Shown here: positions 43,677 through 52,158 of the stretch, piece by piece | How the letters are laid out: the number at the start of each line of letters is the position of its first letter | Numbering within the stretch: position 1 is the first letter of the stretch | NCBI RefSeq assembly: GCF_016653635.2 | Contig: NZ_CP067420.1 | Coordinates: forward strand, 872,594-936,593 | From: Skermanella sp. TT6 | GTDB taxonomy: Bacteria > Pseudomonadota > Alphaproteobacteria > Azospirillales > Azospirillaceae | Reading direction: 5' to 3' | Length of the DNA stretch: 64,000 nt | Position numbers and translations under genes: made by a program | Notes under the pieces: model-generated | Seen by the model: the letters and a program-made list of their open reading frames with translations, nothing else | What the model was told of the DNA's origin: nothing | The model's database searches: none

Positions 43677-44612
43677 TCAGTTGAACAGGCTGGAGACCGA
43701 CCGTTCCTCGCTGATCCGGGTGATCGCCTCCGCGATGAGCGGCGCGATGGTGAGCTGGCGCACGTTGCGCGACACGCGCACGGCCTCGGTCGCCTGGATG
43801 CTGTCGGTGGTCACCAGCATCTCCAGCGGCGACGACGACACGCGGGCGACGGCACCGCCGGACAGCACGCCGTGGGTGACATAGGCGCTGACCGACTTCG
43901 CGCCCTCCTTCATCAGGGCGGCGGCGGCGTTGCACAGGGTGCCGCCGCTGTCGACGATGTCGTCCACCAGGATGCAGCGCCGGCCCTCGACCTCGCCGAT
44001 GATGTTCATCACCTCGGACACGCCGGCCCGCTCGCGGCGCTTGTCGATGATCGCCAGGTCGGCGTCGAGCCGCTTGGCGATGGCGCGGGCGCGCACCACG
44101 CCGCCGACGTCCGGCGACACGATGACCAGCTGGTCGCCGTGCTTGGTGGTCTCCTGGATGTGGCGGACGAAGACCGGCGCGCCCTCCAGGTTGTCCAGCG
44201 GGATGTCGAAGAATCCCTGGATCTGGCCGGCGTGCAGGTCCAGCGTCAGCACGCGGTTGGCCCCGGCCATGGTGATCAGGTTGGCCACCAGCTTGGCCGA
44301 GATCGGCGTCCGCGGACCCGTCTTGCGGTCCTGCCGGGCATAGCCGTAATAGGGCAGCACGGCCGTGATGCGGCGCGCGGATCCGCGGCGCAGCGCATCG
44401 ATGGTGACCAGCAGCTCCATCAGGTTGTCGTTGGCGGGGTACGAAGTCGACTGGATGACGAACACGTCCTCGCCGCGGACGTTCTCCAGGATCTCGACGA
44501 ACACTTCCATGTCCGAGAAACGGCGAATGCTGGCCTTGGTCAACGGCACGTTGAGTGCGGCCGAGATCGCTTCGGCCAGCGGCCGGTTGCTGTTGCCGGC
44601 AATGACTTTCAT
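43677..44612 (-). CDS. prs: Ribose-phosphate pyrophosphokinase
   Basis: A 311-residue PRPP synthase: [20 protein letters not shown] near the N-terminus, [18 protein letters not shown] in the ATP/ribose region and the PRPP loop [14 protein letters not shown]. It makes PRPP from ribose 5-phosphate and ATP for nucleotide, NAD and amino-acid synthesis. It is separated by about 200 bases from the small peptide gene upstream, a gap holding a CCCCATG/CATGGGG dyad. Confidence 0.96.
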   Translation of the reverse strand: MKVIAGNSNRPLAEAISAALNVPLTKASIRRFSDMEVFVEILENVRGEDVFVIQSTSYPANDNLMELLVTIDALRRGSARRITAVLPYYGYARQDRKTGPRTPISAKLVANLITMAGANRVLTLDLHAGQIQGFFDIPLDNLEGAPVFVRHIQETTKHGDQLVIVSPDVGGVVRARAIAKRLDADLAIIDKRRERAGVSEVMNIIGEVEGRRCILVDDIVDSGGTLCNAAAALMKEGAKSVSAYVTHGVLSGGAVARVSSSPLEMLVTTDSIQATEAVRVSRNVRQLTIAPLIAEAITRISEERSVSSLFN

Positions 44613-44745
44613 ACTTCGCGGCTCTCTTCTGGAAATAGTGCCGTTGACGCCGTCCCGACTGTCGGGAACAGGTGCAACACGAAATCGGCCGGGACCATAT
44701 CAGCCCGCCCCCGTCATGTAAATGTTCGATGACGGCCGTCGCGGC

Positions 44746-44768
44746 CCCCATGCACCCTGCACATGGGG
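44746..44768. terminator. Dyad upstream of prs
   Basis: CCCCATG (44746-44752) and CATGGGG (44762-44768) form a seven-base stem with a nine-base loop in the gap between the pgeF unit and prs. No clear T run, so termination is only possible. Confidence 0.35.
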
Positions 44769-44816
44769 TCGGCGCACCGCGGCGGCCCCCTGTTCCTCGC
44801 CGGGCGGAAATCCGCC

Positions 44817-44882
44817 TCAGATGACGCAGCTCACCATCAGTCCCAGCACACAGAAAGCGATGAGCATGATCGTATAGGGCAT
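44817..44882 (-). CDS. Tiny single-helix membrane peptide (21 residues)
   Basis: An ATG at 44882 opens a 21-residue frame whose body is one hydrophobic helix (MLIAFCVLGLMVSCVI). GAGGA, overlapping the pgeF stop, sits nine bases before the ATG, giving a well-placed ribosome site, and the frame begins 12 bases after pgeF. A short reading frame with good ribosome site, operon position and purely hydrophobic coding content is suggestive, but no homology can be checked here. Confidence 0.5.
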   Translation of the reverse strand: MPYTIMLIAFCVLGLMVSCVI

Positions 44883-44894
44883 CGGCGCGGGTCC

Positions 44895-45665
44895 TCAGGC
44901 CTGCCGGACGATGACCGAAATGCCGCGGCCGTAGTCCGCCTCGCCGCGCAGGGTCGCCCGGCGATAGCTGAAGAAGCGGTCCTCCTCGGCCACCGTGTCG
45001 TTCGGGCAGCGCTGGAGCGCCGCGACCCCGCTGCGGCCGAGTCGGCGCGCGACATAGCCGCCGACGTCGAACATGAAGTGCCCGGCCCGGCGCGCCGGCG
45101 CGAAGAAATCGCCGTTCGCCGCGTCCTCGTCGAGGAACGGCGCCGGGAACTCCGGCCCGACCTCGTAGGAGCGCTGGGCGATGCAGGGGCCTATGGCCGC
45201 GACGATGCGGTCGGGACGCGCGCCCAGGGCCGCCATGGCGCCGACCGTCGCCTCGATCACGCCGGCCCTGGCACCCTTCCATCCGGCATGCGCGGCCCCG
45301 ATCACGCCGGCCTCGGCGTCGGCGAACAGGACCGGGACGCAGTCGGCGGTCAGGATGCCGAGCGCCACGCCCGGCGCGGCGGTGACCATGGCGTCGGCGC
45401 GGGGCGGCGTCTCGCCGGGCTGCCAGGGCCGTTCCACCGTGACCACGTCGGGGCTGTGGACCTGGTAGAGCGTGACCAGCCGGTCGGGTTCCAGGTCGAA
45501 CGCCGCGGCGCAGCGGCGCCGGTTCTCGGCGACGTGGCGCGGATCGTCGTTCGATCCGAGCCCGCAGTTGAGGGAGGCGTAGATGCCCGTGCTGACGCCT
45601 CCCCGCTTGGTGAAGAAGCCGTGCCGGACGGCCGGAATGTCGTTCAGCGCGCCGAGTGTGATCAC
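44895..45665 (-). CDS. pgeF: PgeF/YfiH-type multicopper polyphenol oxidase-like protein
   Basis: A 256-residue protein of the laccase-domain family. RHGFFTKRGGVSTGIYASLN opens it, QVHSPDVVTV and HAGWKGARAGVIEA carry the metal-binding His residues, and ADYGRG lies near the end. Members hydrolyse incorrectly formed UDP-MurNAc-L-Ser or show purine nucleoside phosphorylase-type activity. It follows midA and lgt on the same strand with about 50 bases between. Confidence 0.9.
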   Translation of the reverse strand: MITLGALNDIPAVRHGFFTKRGGVSTGIYASLNCGLGSNDDPRHVAENRRRCAAAFDLEPDRLVTLYQVHSPDVVTVERPWQPGETPPRADAMVTAAPGVALGILTADCVPVLFADAEAGVIGAAHAGWKGARAGVIEATVGAMAALGARPDRIVAAIGPCIAQRSYEVGPEFPAPFLDEDAANGDFFAPARRAGHFMFDVGGYVARRLGRSGVAALQRCPNDTVAEEDRFFSYRRATLRGEADYGRGISVIVRQA

Positions 45666-45714
45666 GTCAGGGTCCAGTGCTCCAGTAGTGCTCCGGTGTA
45701 GGGTGCTCGGCCCG

Positions 45715-46812
45715 TCAGATCCCCGCGGCGCCTTCCTGCCGGGGATCGGTGAGGGCCAGGACCTTGAACAGTGTGCCCATCTCGGAACCGTCGATCAAGC
45801 GATGGACGGCCGAATCGATGTCCGCCGCCTGCTCCGGCGTCGCCCGCCGGCGCAGCTGCGCGGCCCGCTCCCGGATGCCCAGGGCGGCCAGGAAGGCGCC
45901 CTGCGTGGTCGGCCCCCAGGTCCGGGCGCCGCCGGACCGGGCCGCGTCGGCCAGCATCCCGAAATCCACGTGGGCCGTCAGGTCGGCCGTCCCGGGCGCC
46001 TTCAGCACCGGCACGAAGGCGTGGCGCCGAACCGCCTGGAGCGTCTCGCCGGCCGCGGAGACCGGATGGCCGTAATCGACGATCAGGGCGGCCCCGCCCG
46101 ACGCCGCCAGCCGGACGCCCAGCTCGTGCGCGACCGCCATGGCCGCGGGGCACGCCTCGAACACGCTGCCCGGCGGCGCCTCCCGTATGGCGGCCGGGAT
46201 CAGTGCCTCGACGGGGCCCGGCCGGCGGTCGAGCACGAAGCGGAAGCAGCCGCCTTCCTCGTCGAAATCCACCATCCGCTCGGTCCAGCCGTGGGCGGTC
46301 TTCTCGAACTGCCGGATCGGCAGGGCGTCGAAGAACTCGTTGGCGATCACCAGCAGCGGGCCGTCCGGCACCCCGGCCAGCGTGTCGTGCCAGCGGGGAG
46401 GGCGGTCCCCCAGCGCCGGCGCCAGCAGCTCGCGCTGCCGGTCGCGCAGGACCGGGCTGGTCTCGACCAGGTGGACCCGGGCGGCGTCGCGGAACTGCGG
46501 CACCATGGCGGCGGCCCGCAGGGCGTCGCGCATCAGGGTGCCGCGCCCGGGTCCCAGCTCCACCAGGCTGACCTGGTCCGGCGCGCCCATCGCCGACCAG
46601 GTATGGGCGCACCACAGGCCGATCAGCTCCCCGAACATCTGGCTGATCTCCGGCGCCGTCACGAAGTCGCCGGCGGCGCCGAACCGGTCGGCGGTGATGT
46701 AGTAGCCGTGCTGCGGGTGTCCCAGCGCGTCGCCCATGAAGGCCGCCACGGAGATCGGCCCCTCCACGGCGATGCGCCGTCTCAGGTGCCCGGCCAGTCC
46801 GCCGTCATCCAT
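45715..46812 (-). CDS. MidA/NDUFAF7-type SAM-dependent methyltransferase
   Basis: A 365-residue class I methyltransferase with the MidA motifs GYYITADRFGAAGDFVTAPE, QMFGELIGLW and LVELGPGRGTLMRDAL (SAM loop). The mitochondrial homologue methylates an arginine of complex I. The ATG at 46812 overlaps the lgt stop by eight bases; the longer upstream frame would extend well into lgt. Its end lies 49 bases before pgeF. Confidence 0.9.
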   Translation of the reverse strand: MDDGGLAGHLRRRIAVEGPISVAAFMGDALGHPQHGYYITADRFGAAGDFVTAPEISQMFGELIGLWCAHTWSAMGAPDQVSLVELGPGRGTLMRDALRAAAMVPQFRDAARVHLVETSPVLRDRQRELLAPALGDRPPRWHDTLAGVPDGPLLVIANEFFDALPIRQFEKTAHGWTERMVDFDEEGGCFRFVLDRRPGPVEALIPAAIREAPPGSVFEACPAAMAVAHELGVRLAASGGAALIVDYGHPVSAAGETLQAVRRHAFVPVLKAPGTADLTAHVDFGMLADAARSGGARTWGPTTQGAFLAALGIRERAAQLRRRATPEQAADIDSAVHRLIDGSEMGTLFKVLALTDPRQEGAAGI

Positions 46813-47653
46813 CCCGCGCATCCGCCCGGCCGACGGGTCCATGGGAGTCCACCCGGCCCTTGCGCCGGGCATGGACCACCAGCGCCAGCCCGAACAGCAC
46901 CATGGGGACGGACAGGATCTGGCCCATGGTGGCGTGGCCGCCCAGCAGGAAACCCAGCTGCGGGTCGGGCTCCCGGAAATATTCGGCGAAGATCCGCGAC
47001 AGGCCGTAGCCGATGAAGAAGATCCCGGCCAGCAGCCCGGGCCGCGCCCTGACCGACCGGCGCCGCGCGAGCACGGCCAGCACGGCGAACAGCACCAGCC
47101 CTTCCAGCGCCGCCTCGTAGAGCTGGCTGGGATGGCGGGGCAGGCCGCCGGCCCGTTCCCCCGGGAAGATCACCGCCCACGGCACGTCGGCCACGCGGCC
47201 CCACAGCTCGGCATTGACGAAGTTGGCGATGCGCCCGAAGAAGAGGCCGATCGGCGCGGCGCAGGCGATCAGGTCGCCCAGCGCCAGCGGCGAGAAGCCC
47301 CGCCGGCGCGAGAACAGCAGGATCGCCGCCATGACCCCCAGCAGGCCGCCGTGGAACGACATGCCGCCGTGCCAGACCGCCAGCGCCTCCAGCGGATTGC
47401 CCAGGTAGTATCCGGTATTGTAGAAAAGCACGTAGCCGATCCGGCCGCCCAGGATCACGCCGATCACCGCCCAGGTCAGGAAATCGTCGAAATCGACCGA
47501 GGTCGGCGGCCGTTCGTCCTTGCGCGCCAGATGGATGCAGTAGCGCCACCCGGCGACGAAGCCGACCAGGTAGGCCAGGGCGTACCAGCGGATTGCGATG
47601 GGGCCGATCTGGATCGCGACCGGGTCGATGGCGGGGAACAGGATGGCAAGCAT
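46805..47653 (-). CDS. lgt: Prolipoprotein diacylglyceryl transferase
   Basis: A 282-residue, seven-helix membrane enzyme. The Lgt signature GRIANFVNAELWGR is complete, GGMSFHGGLLG and HPSQLYEA are present. It moves diacylglycerol from phosphatidylglycerol to the lipobox Cys of prolipoproteins, at the periplasmic face. The start at 47653 fits the normal N-terminus; upstream frame is non-conserved. It overlaps midA. Confidence 0.96.
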   Translation of the reverse strand: MLAILFPAIDPVAIQIGPIAIRWYALAYLVGFVAGWRYCIHLARKDERPPTSVDFDDFLTWAVIGVILGGRIGYVLFYNTGYYLGNPLEALAVWHGGMSFHGGLLGVMAAILLFSRRRGFSPLALGDLIACAAPIGLFFGRIANFVNAELWGRVADVPWAVIFPGERAGGLPRHPSQLYEAALEGLVLFAVLAVLARRRSVRARPGLLAGIFFIGYGLSRIFAEYFREPDPQLGFLLGGHATMGQILSVPMVLFGLALVVHARRKGRVDSHGPVGRADARDG

Positions 47654-47873
47654 GGCGCGGTTCGACTTCGGTGCGGCGGCGGCCCCGGGAAAATCCGCCC
47701 GCGGGACTGGCCAGGGGACGGGGTAACCCGCCGGGGCTGGCGACCTTATAGGCTTCCTTGCCGCACCGCCGCAAGGCGCCCCTGCCGTCCCGGACGCGTC
47801 CCGCCGGCCGATGCGGCGTTGATTCGGCCCCGGCCCGTCCCCATAATAGTGTCTCTTTGGAGGATACGGATCC

Positions 47874-48248
47874 ATGCAGGTCGATAACAAGCTTCTCGAC
47901 GATCTGGCCCGGGTGGCGGGCGGCGCGGTCGGCGCGCTGACCGGATTGCGCGGTGAGGTCGAGGCACAGGTGCGCCAGCAGTTCGAGCGCATCCTCAGCC
48001 GGATGGACCTGGTCAGCCGGGAGGAGTTCGAGGCGGCCCGCGAAATGGCGGCCAAGGCCCGCTCCGAGCAGGAGGACCTGACGGACCGGGTGACCGCGCT
48101 GGAGGCGCTGGTCGCGACCCTGCTCGCCGAACGCGAGCTGGCCCACGGGACGGCCGCCCCGAAACGCCCGGCCGGCGGCCATGCCGCCAAGCCCGCGGCG
48201 GACGAGGCGGGGGACGCCAAGCCCGTTTCCGCTTCCGGCGGCGCCTGA
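47874..48248 (+). CDS. ubiK: UbiK-family accessory factor (BMFP domain)
   Basis: A 124-residue protein with a BMFP coiled coil: DDLARVAGGAVGALTGLRGE, then VRQQFERILSRMDLVSREEF and the heptad region to about residue 88 (TDRVTALEALVATLLAE). The last 35 residues are an Ala/Pro/Lys-rich tail. UbiK homologues bind membranes and assist late ubiquinone synthesis under air. Divergent from lgt; a CATAATAG box and GGAGGA precede the ATG. Confidence 0.88.
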   Translation: MQVDNKLLDDLARVAGGAVGALTGLRGEVEAQVRQQFERILSRMDLVSREEFEAAREMAAKARSEQEDLTDRVTALEALVATLLAERELAHGTAAPKRPAGGHAAKPAADEAGDAKPVSASGGA

Positions 48249-48513
48249 CCGTCCCCACCCGGCCGGCGATACGTCCGCGGCCCGCCCGGTCGCGGGCAGC
48301 CGGCCGCTTCATGTGCAAATTTATGGAATTCTGTTGCGAGCGCGGGGCCGTTCTGTCACGGTCCTCGGGGTAGTAGCCCCATGACCACCTGGATACGACA
48401 TCTCGGGGCAGAGTAGATCAGACGGTATAAGCCGGCTGGGCCCTCGGGATCGGGCCGTTTCCGGTGTCGGCCGGGGCGAACGCCGTTCACCGCGCGATCA
48501 GGGAGTCGCAGGC

Positions 48514-49020
48514 ATGTCGGCAGTCGCCGTCGAAGAAACGCCCACGTCAACGCTCAATCCGCTGGATATCGTCGAGGAGATCGTCGTCGCCAACGAGTGG
48601 CCGTTCGACCGTTCCAACGAGGATGAGCTGATCGTCGAGATCGCCGCGCGCTGGTGCGATTACCGCCTCTATTTCGTCTGGCAGGGCGAGGTGAGCGCGA
48701 TGCAGTTCTCCTGCCAGTTCGACATGAAGGCGACCAAGGCCCGCCGGCACGAGCTCAACGAGCTGCTGTCCGAGGTCAACGCCAAGATGTGGCTGGGCCA
48801 TTTCGACGTCTGCCCCGACGAGCACACCCCCATGTTCCGCCACACGACGCTGCTGCGCGGCGCGCCGCGGGCGAGCGTCGAGCAGATGGAGGACCTGGTC
48901 GAGATCGCCCTGATGGAGTGCGAGCGCTTCTATCCCGCCTTCCAGTTCGTCATCTCCGGCGGCAAGTCGGCGTCGGAAGCCGTGACCGCGGCCATCCTGG
49001 ACACGGTGGGGGAGGCCTGA
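48514..49020 (+). CDS. YbjN domain-containing protein
   Basis: A 168-residue YbjN-like (T3SC-fold) protein: IVEEIVVANEWPFDRSNEDE, RWCDYRLYFVWQGEVSAMQF and LLSEVNAKMWLGHFD. The role of this conserved alphaproteobacterial protein is unclear; E. coli YbjN affects motility and stress. It ends three bases before proC and is probably co-transcribed. The 265 bases before it have no ORF I can support. Confidence 0.9.
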   Translation: MSAVAVEETPTSTLNPLDIVEEIVVANEWPFDRSNEDELIVEIAARWCDYRLYFVWQGEVSAMQFSCQFDMKATKARRHELNELLSEVNAKMWLGHFDVCPDEHTPMFRHTTLLRGAPRASVEQMEDLVEIALMECERFYPAFQFVISGGKSASEAVTAAILDTVGEA

Positions 49021-49023
49021 GCC

Positions 49024-49839
49024 ATGGGTTGCTCGCTGCTTCTGGTCGGGTGCGGCAAGATGGGCGGCGCCATGCTGGACGGCTGGTTCGGCGCGCGGAC
49101 GGTCGACGACGTGGTCGTGGTCGAGCCGCAGGGCGCCTTCGGAGCCGACGCGCCGCCCGGGGAGCACCGGATCGTGCGCTGCGCCGGACCGTCCCGGATC
49201 CCGCCGGGCTTCGATCCCGACGTGGTGGTGTTCGCCGTCAAGCCGCAGGTGATGGACGAGGTGGTTCCCGCCTACGCCGCCTTCGCCCGTCCGGGCACGG
49301 TGTTCCTGTCGATCGCCGCCGGCAAGCCCATCGGCTACTTCGCCGGGCGCCTGGGCGCGGAGGCGGCCATCGTCCGCGCCATGCCGAACACCCCGGCCGC
49401 GGTCGGCCGCGGCATGACCGTCGCCGTTCCCAGCGCCGCGGTCACCGAGGAACAGCGCCGCCTGTGCGACACGCTGCTGGGCGCGGTCGGGCAGGTCGCC
49501 TGGGTCGAGGACGAGGGGCTGCTGGACGCCGTCACGGCGGTATCGGGCGGCGGCCCCGCCTATGTCTTCCTGCTGATCGAGACGCTGGCGAAAGCCGGCG
49601 TGGCCGCCGGCCTTCCGGAAGACCTGTCGATGCGGATCGCCCGGGCCACGGTCGCGGGCAGCGGGGAACTGGCGATGCGGTCGGCCGAGCCGGCCTCCGT
49701 GCTGCGCCGGAACGTCACCAGCCCCAACGGGACCACCCAGGCCGCGCTGGAAGTGCTGATGGCCGGGGACGGGATCCAGCCGCTGTTCGACCGCGCCATC
49801 GCGGCCGCCACCGCCCGGTCGCGCCAGCTCGCGGGCTAG
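49024..49839 (+). CDS. proC: Pyrroline-5-carboxylate reductase
   Basis: A 271-residue ProC with the nucleotide loop VGCGKMGGAML, the MPNTPAAVGRGM turn, the C-terminal SGGGPAYVFLLIETLAKAG and NVTSPNGTTQAAL signature. It makes L-proline from pyrroline-5-carboxylate with NAD(P)H. Its last codons run directly into the higB remnant. Confidence 0.95.
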   Translation: MGCSLLLVGCGKMGGAMLDGWFGARTVDDVVVVEPQGAFGADAPPGEHRIVRCAGPSRIPPGFDPDVVVFAVKPQVMDEVVPAYAAFARPGTVFLSIAAGKPIGYFAGRLGAEAAIVRAMPNTPAAVGRGMTVAVPSAAVTEEQRRLCDTLLGAVGQVAWVEDEGLLDAVTAVSGGGPAYVFLLIETLAKAGVAAGLPEDLSMRIARATVAGSGELAMRSAEPASVLRRNVTSPNGTTQAALEVLMAGDGIQPLFDRAIAAATARSRQLAG

Positions 49840-49846
49840 AGCGCCG

Positions 49847-49981
49847 CCCGGCAACCGATTGGAGGCTCTTTCCGCCGACCGGCTGGGCCAGCACAGCATT
49901 CGGATCGATGATCAGCGGCGGGTCTGCTTCGAATGGCGGGACGGCGATGCCTATGATGTCGAGATCGTCGATGACCATTGA
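49847..49981 (+). pseudogene. 5'-truncated higB toxin remnant
   Basis: The frame reading PGNRLEALSADRLGQHSIRI, continuing to CFEWRDGDAYDVEIVDDH before a TGA, matches the C-terminal half of HigB/RelE-type toxins very well. The first 45-50 residues of a HigB are missing, and the frame begins right behind the proC stop with no start codon. So the toxin is broken and should be inactive. Its stop overlaps the higA region start, as in an intact higBA pair. Confidence 0.8.
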
Positions 49982-49995
49982 CCGTGAGGCTGATC

Positions 49996-50289
49996 ATGGC
50001 GGATTTCCCATCAGCGCATCCCGGAGACGTCCTCGGGGAGGACTTCCTCAAGCCGTTGGGCATGAGCGGTTCCGCGCCGGCTCCAGCCATCGACGTTCCC
50101 GAATCGCTGGCCGGCGATCTGCTCGACGGCCGATGCGGCGTGACGCCCGACACGGCCCTGCGGCTTGCCCGGTATTTCGGCACCTCCGCCGAGTTCTGGC
50201 TCGGTATGCAGACGACCTATGATCTGGAATCGGCCCGCGATGCGGTCGGGGCAGAGATCGAGGCACGGGTCCGGCCCAGGGCTGCCTGA
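49996..50289 (+). CDS. higA: HigA-family antitoxin, orphan and divergent
   Basis: A 97-residue XRE protein. AHPGDVLGEDFLKPLGMS is the HigA N-terminus and CGVTPDTALRLARYFGTS with EFWLGMQTTYDLE is its strongly conserved C-terminal half. The middle recognition region (SGSAPAPAIDVPESLAGDLL) differs from the usual sequence, so DNA binding may be altered. A TTG at 49978 is an alternative start. With higB truncated, it has no active partner here. Confidence 0.78.
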   Translation: MADFPSAHPGDVLGEDFLKPLGMSGSAPAPAIDVPESLAGDLLDGRCGVTPDTALRLARYFGTSAEFWLGMQTTYDLESARDAVGAEIEARVRPRAA

Positions 50290-50353
50290 TCCCGCTCCAC
50301 CCACCCTCGATGCCGAGGTGCGGAGCCGCCGGCGCTCCGGATCGGACGGCCGG

Positions 50354-51226
50354 TCAGCCGCCCGGCATGCCGTGGACGGCGGCCAGCGGCTGAAGCATCT
50401 CGCGCAGCCGCAGCAGGGCGCGTTTCTCGAGCTGCCGCACCCGGTCCTTGGAGATTCCCAGTTCCCGCCCGATCGCCTCGAAGGTCGGTGCCGCCTCGCT
50501 CATGTGGCGGTGGCGGATGATCGCGGCCTCGCGCGCCGGCAGCATGGCCAGCGCCCGGTCGATCAGGCCGCTCCAGGCCCGGCCCGTGCTGCGCTGCTCG
50601 ACGATCTCCTCCGGGCTCGGCTGGTCGGCGGGCAGCCGGTCCAGCAGGCTTTCCGCCTCCTCGCCGTCGCCGGCCGGCAGGTCGAGCGATTGGTCCAGCC
50701 GCGCGATGCGGTGGGCAAGGCCCGAGACCTCGGCGGGCGGCATGTCGAACCGGGTCGCCAATACGGCCAGCGCCTCGTGGTCGAGCCCGTCGGACGAGGT
50801 CTTCCGTTCCGCGGCGACCTTCTTCAGGGCGAAGAACAGGGCCTTGTGCGCGGCGGTCTTGCCCACCCGCACCAGCGACCAGGACCGGACCACGTAATCC
50901 TGGATCGAGGCCCGGATCCACCACATGGCATAGGTGCCGAGCCGCGCCCCGCCGTCCGGGTTGAACTTGCGGACGGCCTGGATCAGGCCCAGCGTGCCCT
51001 CCTGGATCAGGTCGTTCACCGGCAGGCCGAACCGCCCGTAGCTGCGGGCGATCCGGACCACGACGCGCAGGTGGCTCGCGACCAGCCGCTCGGCCGCGAC
51101 CTGGTCGCCGGCCGCCGAGCGCAAGGCCAGGTCGCGTTCCTCATCGGGAGTCAGATAGGGAAGCCGGTGAGCCAGCGTCATGAGGCAGCCGGAGGCCCAG
51201 CCGAACGAAGCAGTCATGGTTTTCAT
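50354..51226 (-). CDS. RpoH-family (sigma-32-like) RNA polymerase sigma factor
   Basis: A 290-residue sigma-70 family protein. Region 2 shows RLVASHLRVVVRIARSYGRF, LIQEGTLGLIQAVRKFNPDG and LGTYAMWWIRASIQDYVVRS. WSLVRVGKTAAHKALFFAL is the RpoH box, and GRELGISKDRVRQLEKRAL is the region 4 helix-turn-helix. Alphaproteobacteria often carry more than one rpoH, controlling heat shock or oxidative stress sets. This could be the second-type copy, as the RpoH box is slightly divergent. A start at 51181 is also possible. Confidence 0.88.
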   Translation of the reverse strand: MKTMTASFGWASGCLMTLAHRLPYLTPDEERDLALRSAAGDQVAAERLVASHLRVVVRIARSYGRFGLPVNDLIQEGTLGLIQAVRKFNPDGGARLGTYAMWWIRASIQDYVVRSWSLVRVGKTAAHKALFFALKKVAAERKTSSDGLDHEALAVLATRFDMPPAEVSGLAHRIARLDQSLDLPAGDGEEAESLLDRLPADQPSPEEIVEQRSTGRAWSGLIDRALAMLPAREAAIIRHRHMSEAAPTFEAIGRELGISKDRVRQLEKRALLRLREMLQPLAAVHGMPGG

Positions 51227-51415
51227 GCCCGAAGCAGGTTTCGCGCCCGACGGGGGAGGCGCGGCAGCATCGCATGCCCTTGCACACAGTCAACTCCTCA
51301 TCGCGCGGATCGTCACCGCCGGACAGGGCATTTCGGGCCCGGGGGCTTTGGCATCCGCGCCGGCGGCCCAATCTTAAGGGCATGACGAACGAACTGCACG
51401 GGAATCACGGAAACC

Positions 51416-52042
51416 ATGGCCAAGAAGGCTGATCTGTCGCGTCAAATCATCGATGCCGCCATGAAGCGGGCCGCGGACAAGGGATGGCGGGCCACGACCA
51501 TGGCCGACATCGCGGCCGAGGCCAAGCTGTCGCTGGCCGACATCTACCGGATCTTTCCGGGCAAGCCCGATATCCTGCGCGGGTTCACCCGCCAGATCGA
51601 CGAGGCCGTGCTGTCCGGAGGCGGGGAGGTCGACGAGGGGGAGACCCCGCGCGACCGGCTGTTCGACGTCATGATGCGCCGCTTTGACGCACTGACCCCC
51701 TACCGGGCCGCGGTGGAGAGCATTTCGCGCGACCTGCGCTCCGATCCGGTCGCCGCCGCGTGGCACGCCTGCTCCCTGCGGCGCTCGCTCGCCTGGATGC
51801 TGGAAGCCGCGGGGATCTCGGCGGACGGTTTCGCCGGCGCGCTCCGGGTCAAGGGGCTGGGGGCGGTCTACCTGGCGGTGATGAGGGTCTGGCTGACCGA
51901 CGACAGCGCCGACCTCTCGCGCACCATGGCGGCGCTCGACGCCAGGCTGCGCCAGGCCGAGCAGTTCTCCCGCACCCTGCGCTCCCGCGGGGGCGCTCCC
52001 CGGCCGGACGACTCGCCGGCCCAACCCGGCGTAACGGCCTGA
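51416..52042 (+). CDS. TetR-family transcriptional regulator
   Basis: A 208-residue protein with a TetR helix-turn-helix at the N-terminus (TTMADIAAEAKLSLADIYRI, about residues 27-46) and a helical C-terminal ligand part (ALTPYRAAVESISRDLRSDP). The COQ9-like relatives share this layout. It lies directly upstream of the phasin gene, so it may regulate PHA granule genes. No ligand can be named. Confidence 0.85.
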   Translation: MAKKADLSRQIIDAAMKRAADKGWRATTMADIAAEAKLSLADIYRIFPGKPDILRGFTRQIDEAVLSGGGEVDEGETPRDRLFDVMMRRFDALTPYRAAVESISRDLRSDPVAAAWHACSLRRSLAWMLEAAGISADGFAGALRVKGLGAVYLAVMRVWLTDDSADLSRTMAALDARLRQAEQFSRTLRSRGGAPRPDDSPAQPGVTA

Positions 52043-52051
52043 GGGGCGTTG

Positions 52052-52132
52052 TTGTTGCGCTGCACAAAAGAAGTTGACGCAGAATTGCGCAATCTGCATG
52101 ATGCGGCATCACACCTGTTGCGGCGCAGCAAC
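52052..52132 (+). promoter_or_regulatory. TTGC/GCAA-type dyads before the phasin gene
   Basis: Three palindromic elements lie in the 116 bases before the phasin ATG: TTGTTGCGCTGCACAA (52052-52067, imperfect), ATTGCGCAAT (52084-52093, perfect) and GTTGCGGCGCAGCAAC (52117-52132). PhaR-type PHA regulators bind TTGC/GCAA- or CTGC/GCAG-based dyads near phasin genes, so these are candidates. The assignment is inferred. Confidence 0.5.
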
Positions 52133-52158
52133 GACGAATGCTCTCAAGGGGATGGCAC

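Noticed and set aside
48249..48513. Possible gene in the ubiK to YbjN gap
   Set aside because: Only a minus-strand 64-codon frame (48356-48550) overlapping the YbjN start, with no ribosome site or recognisable content.
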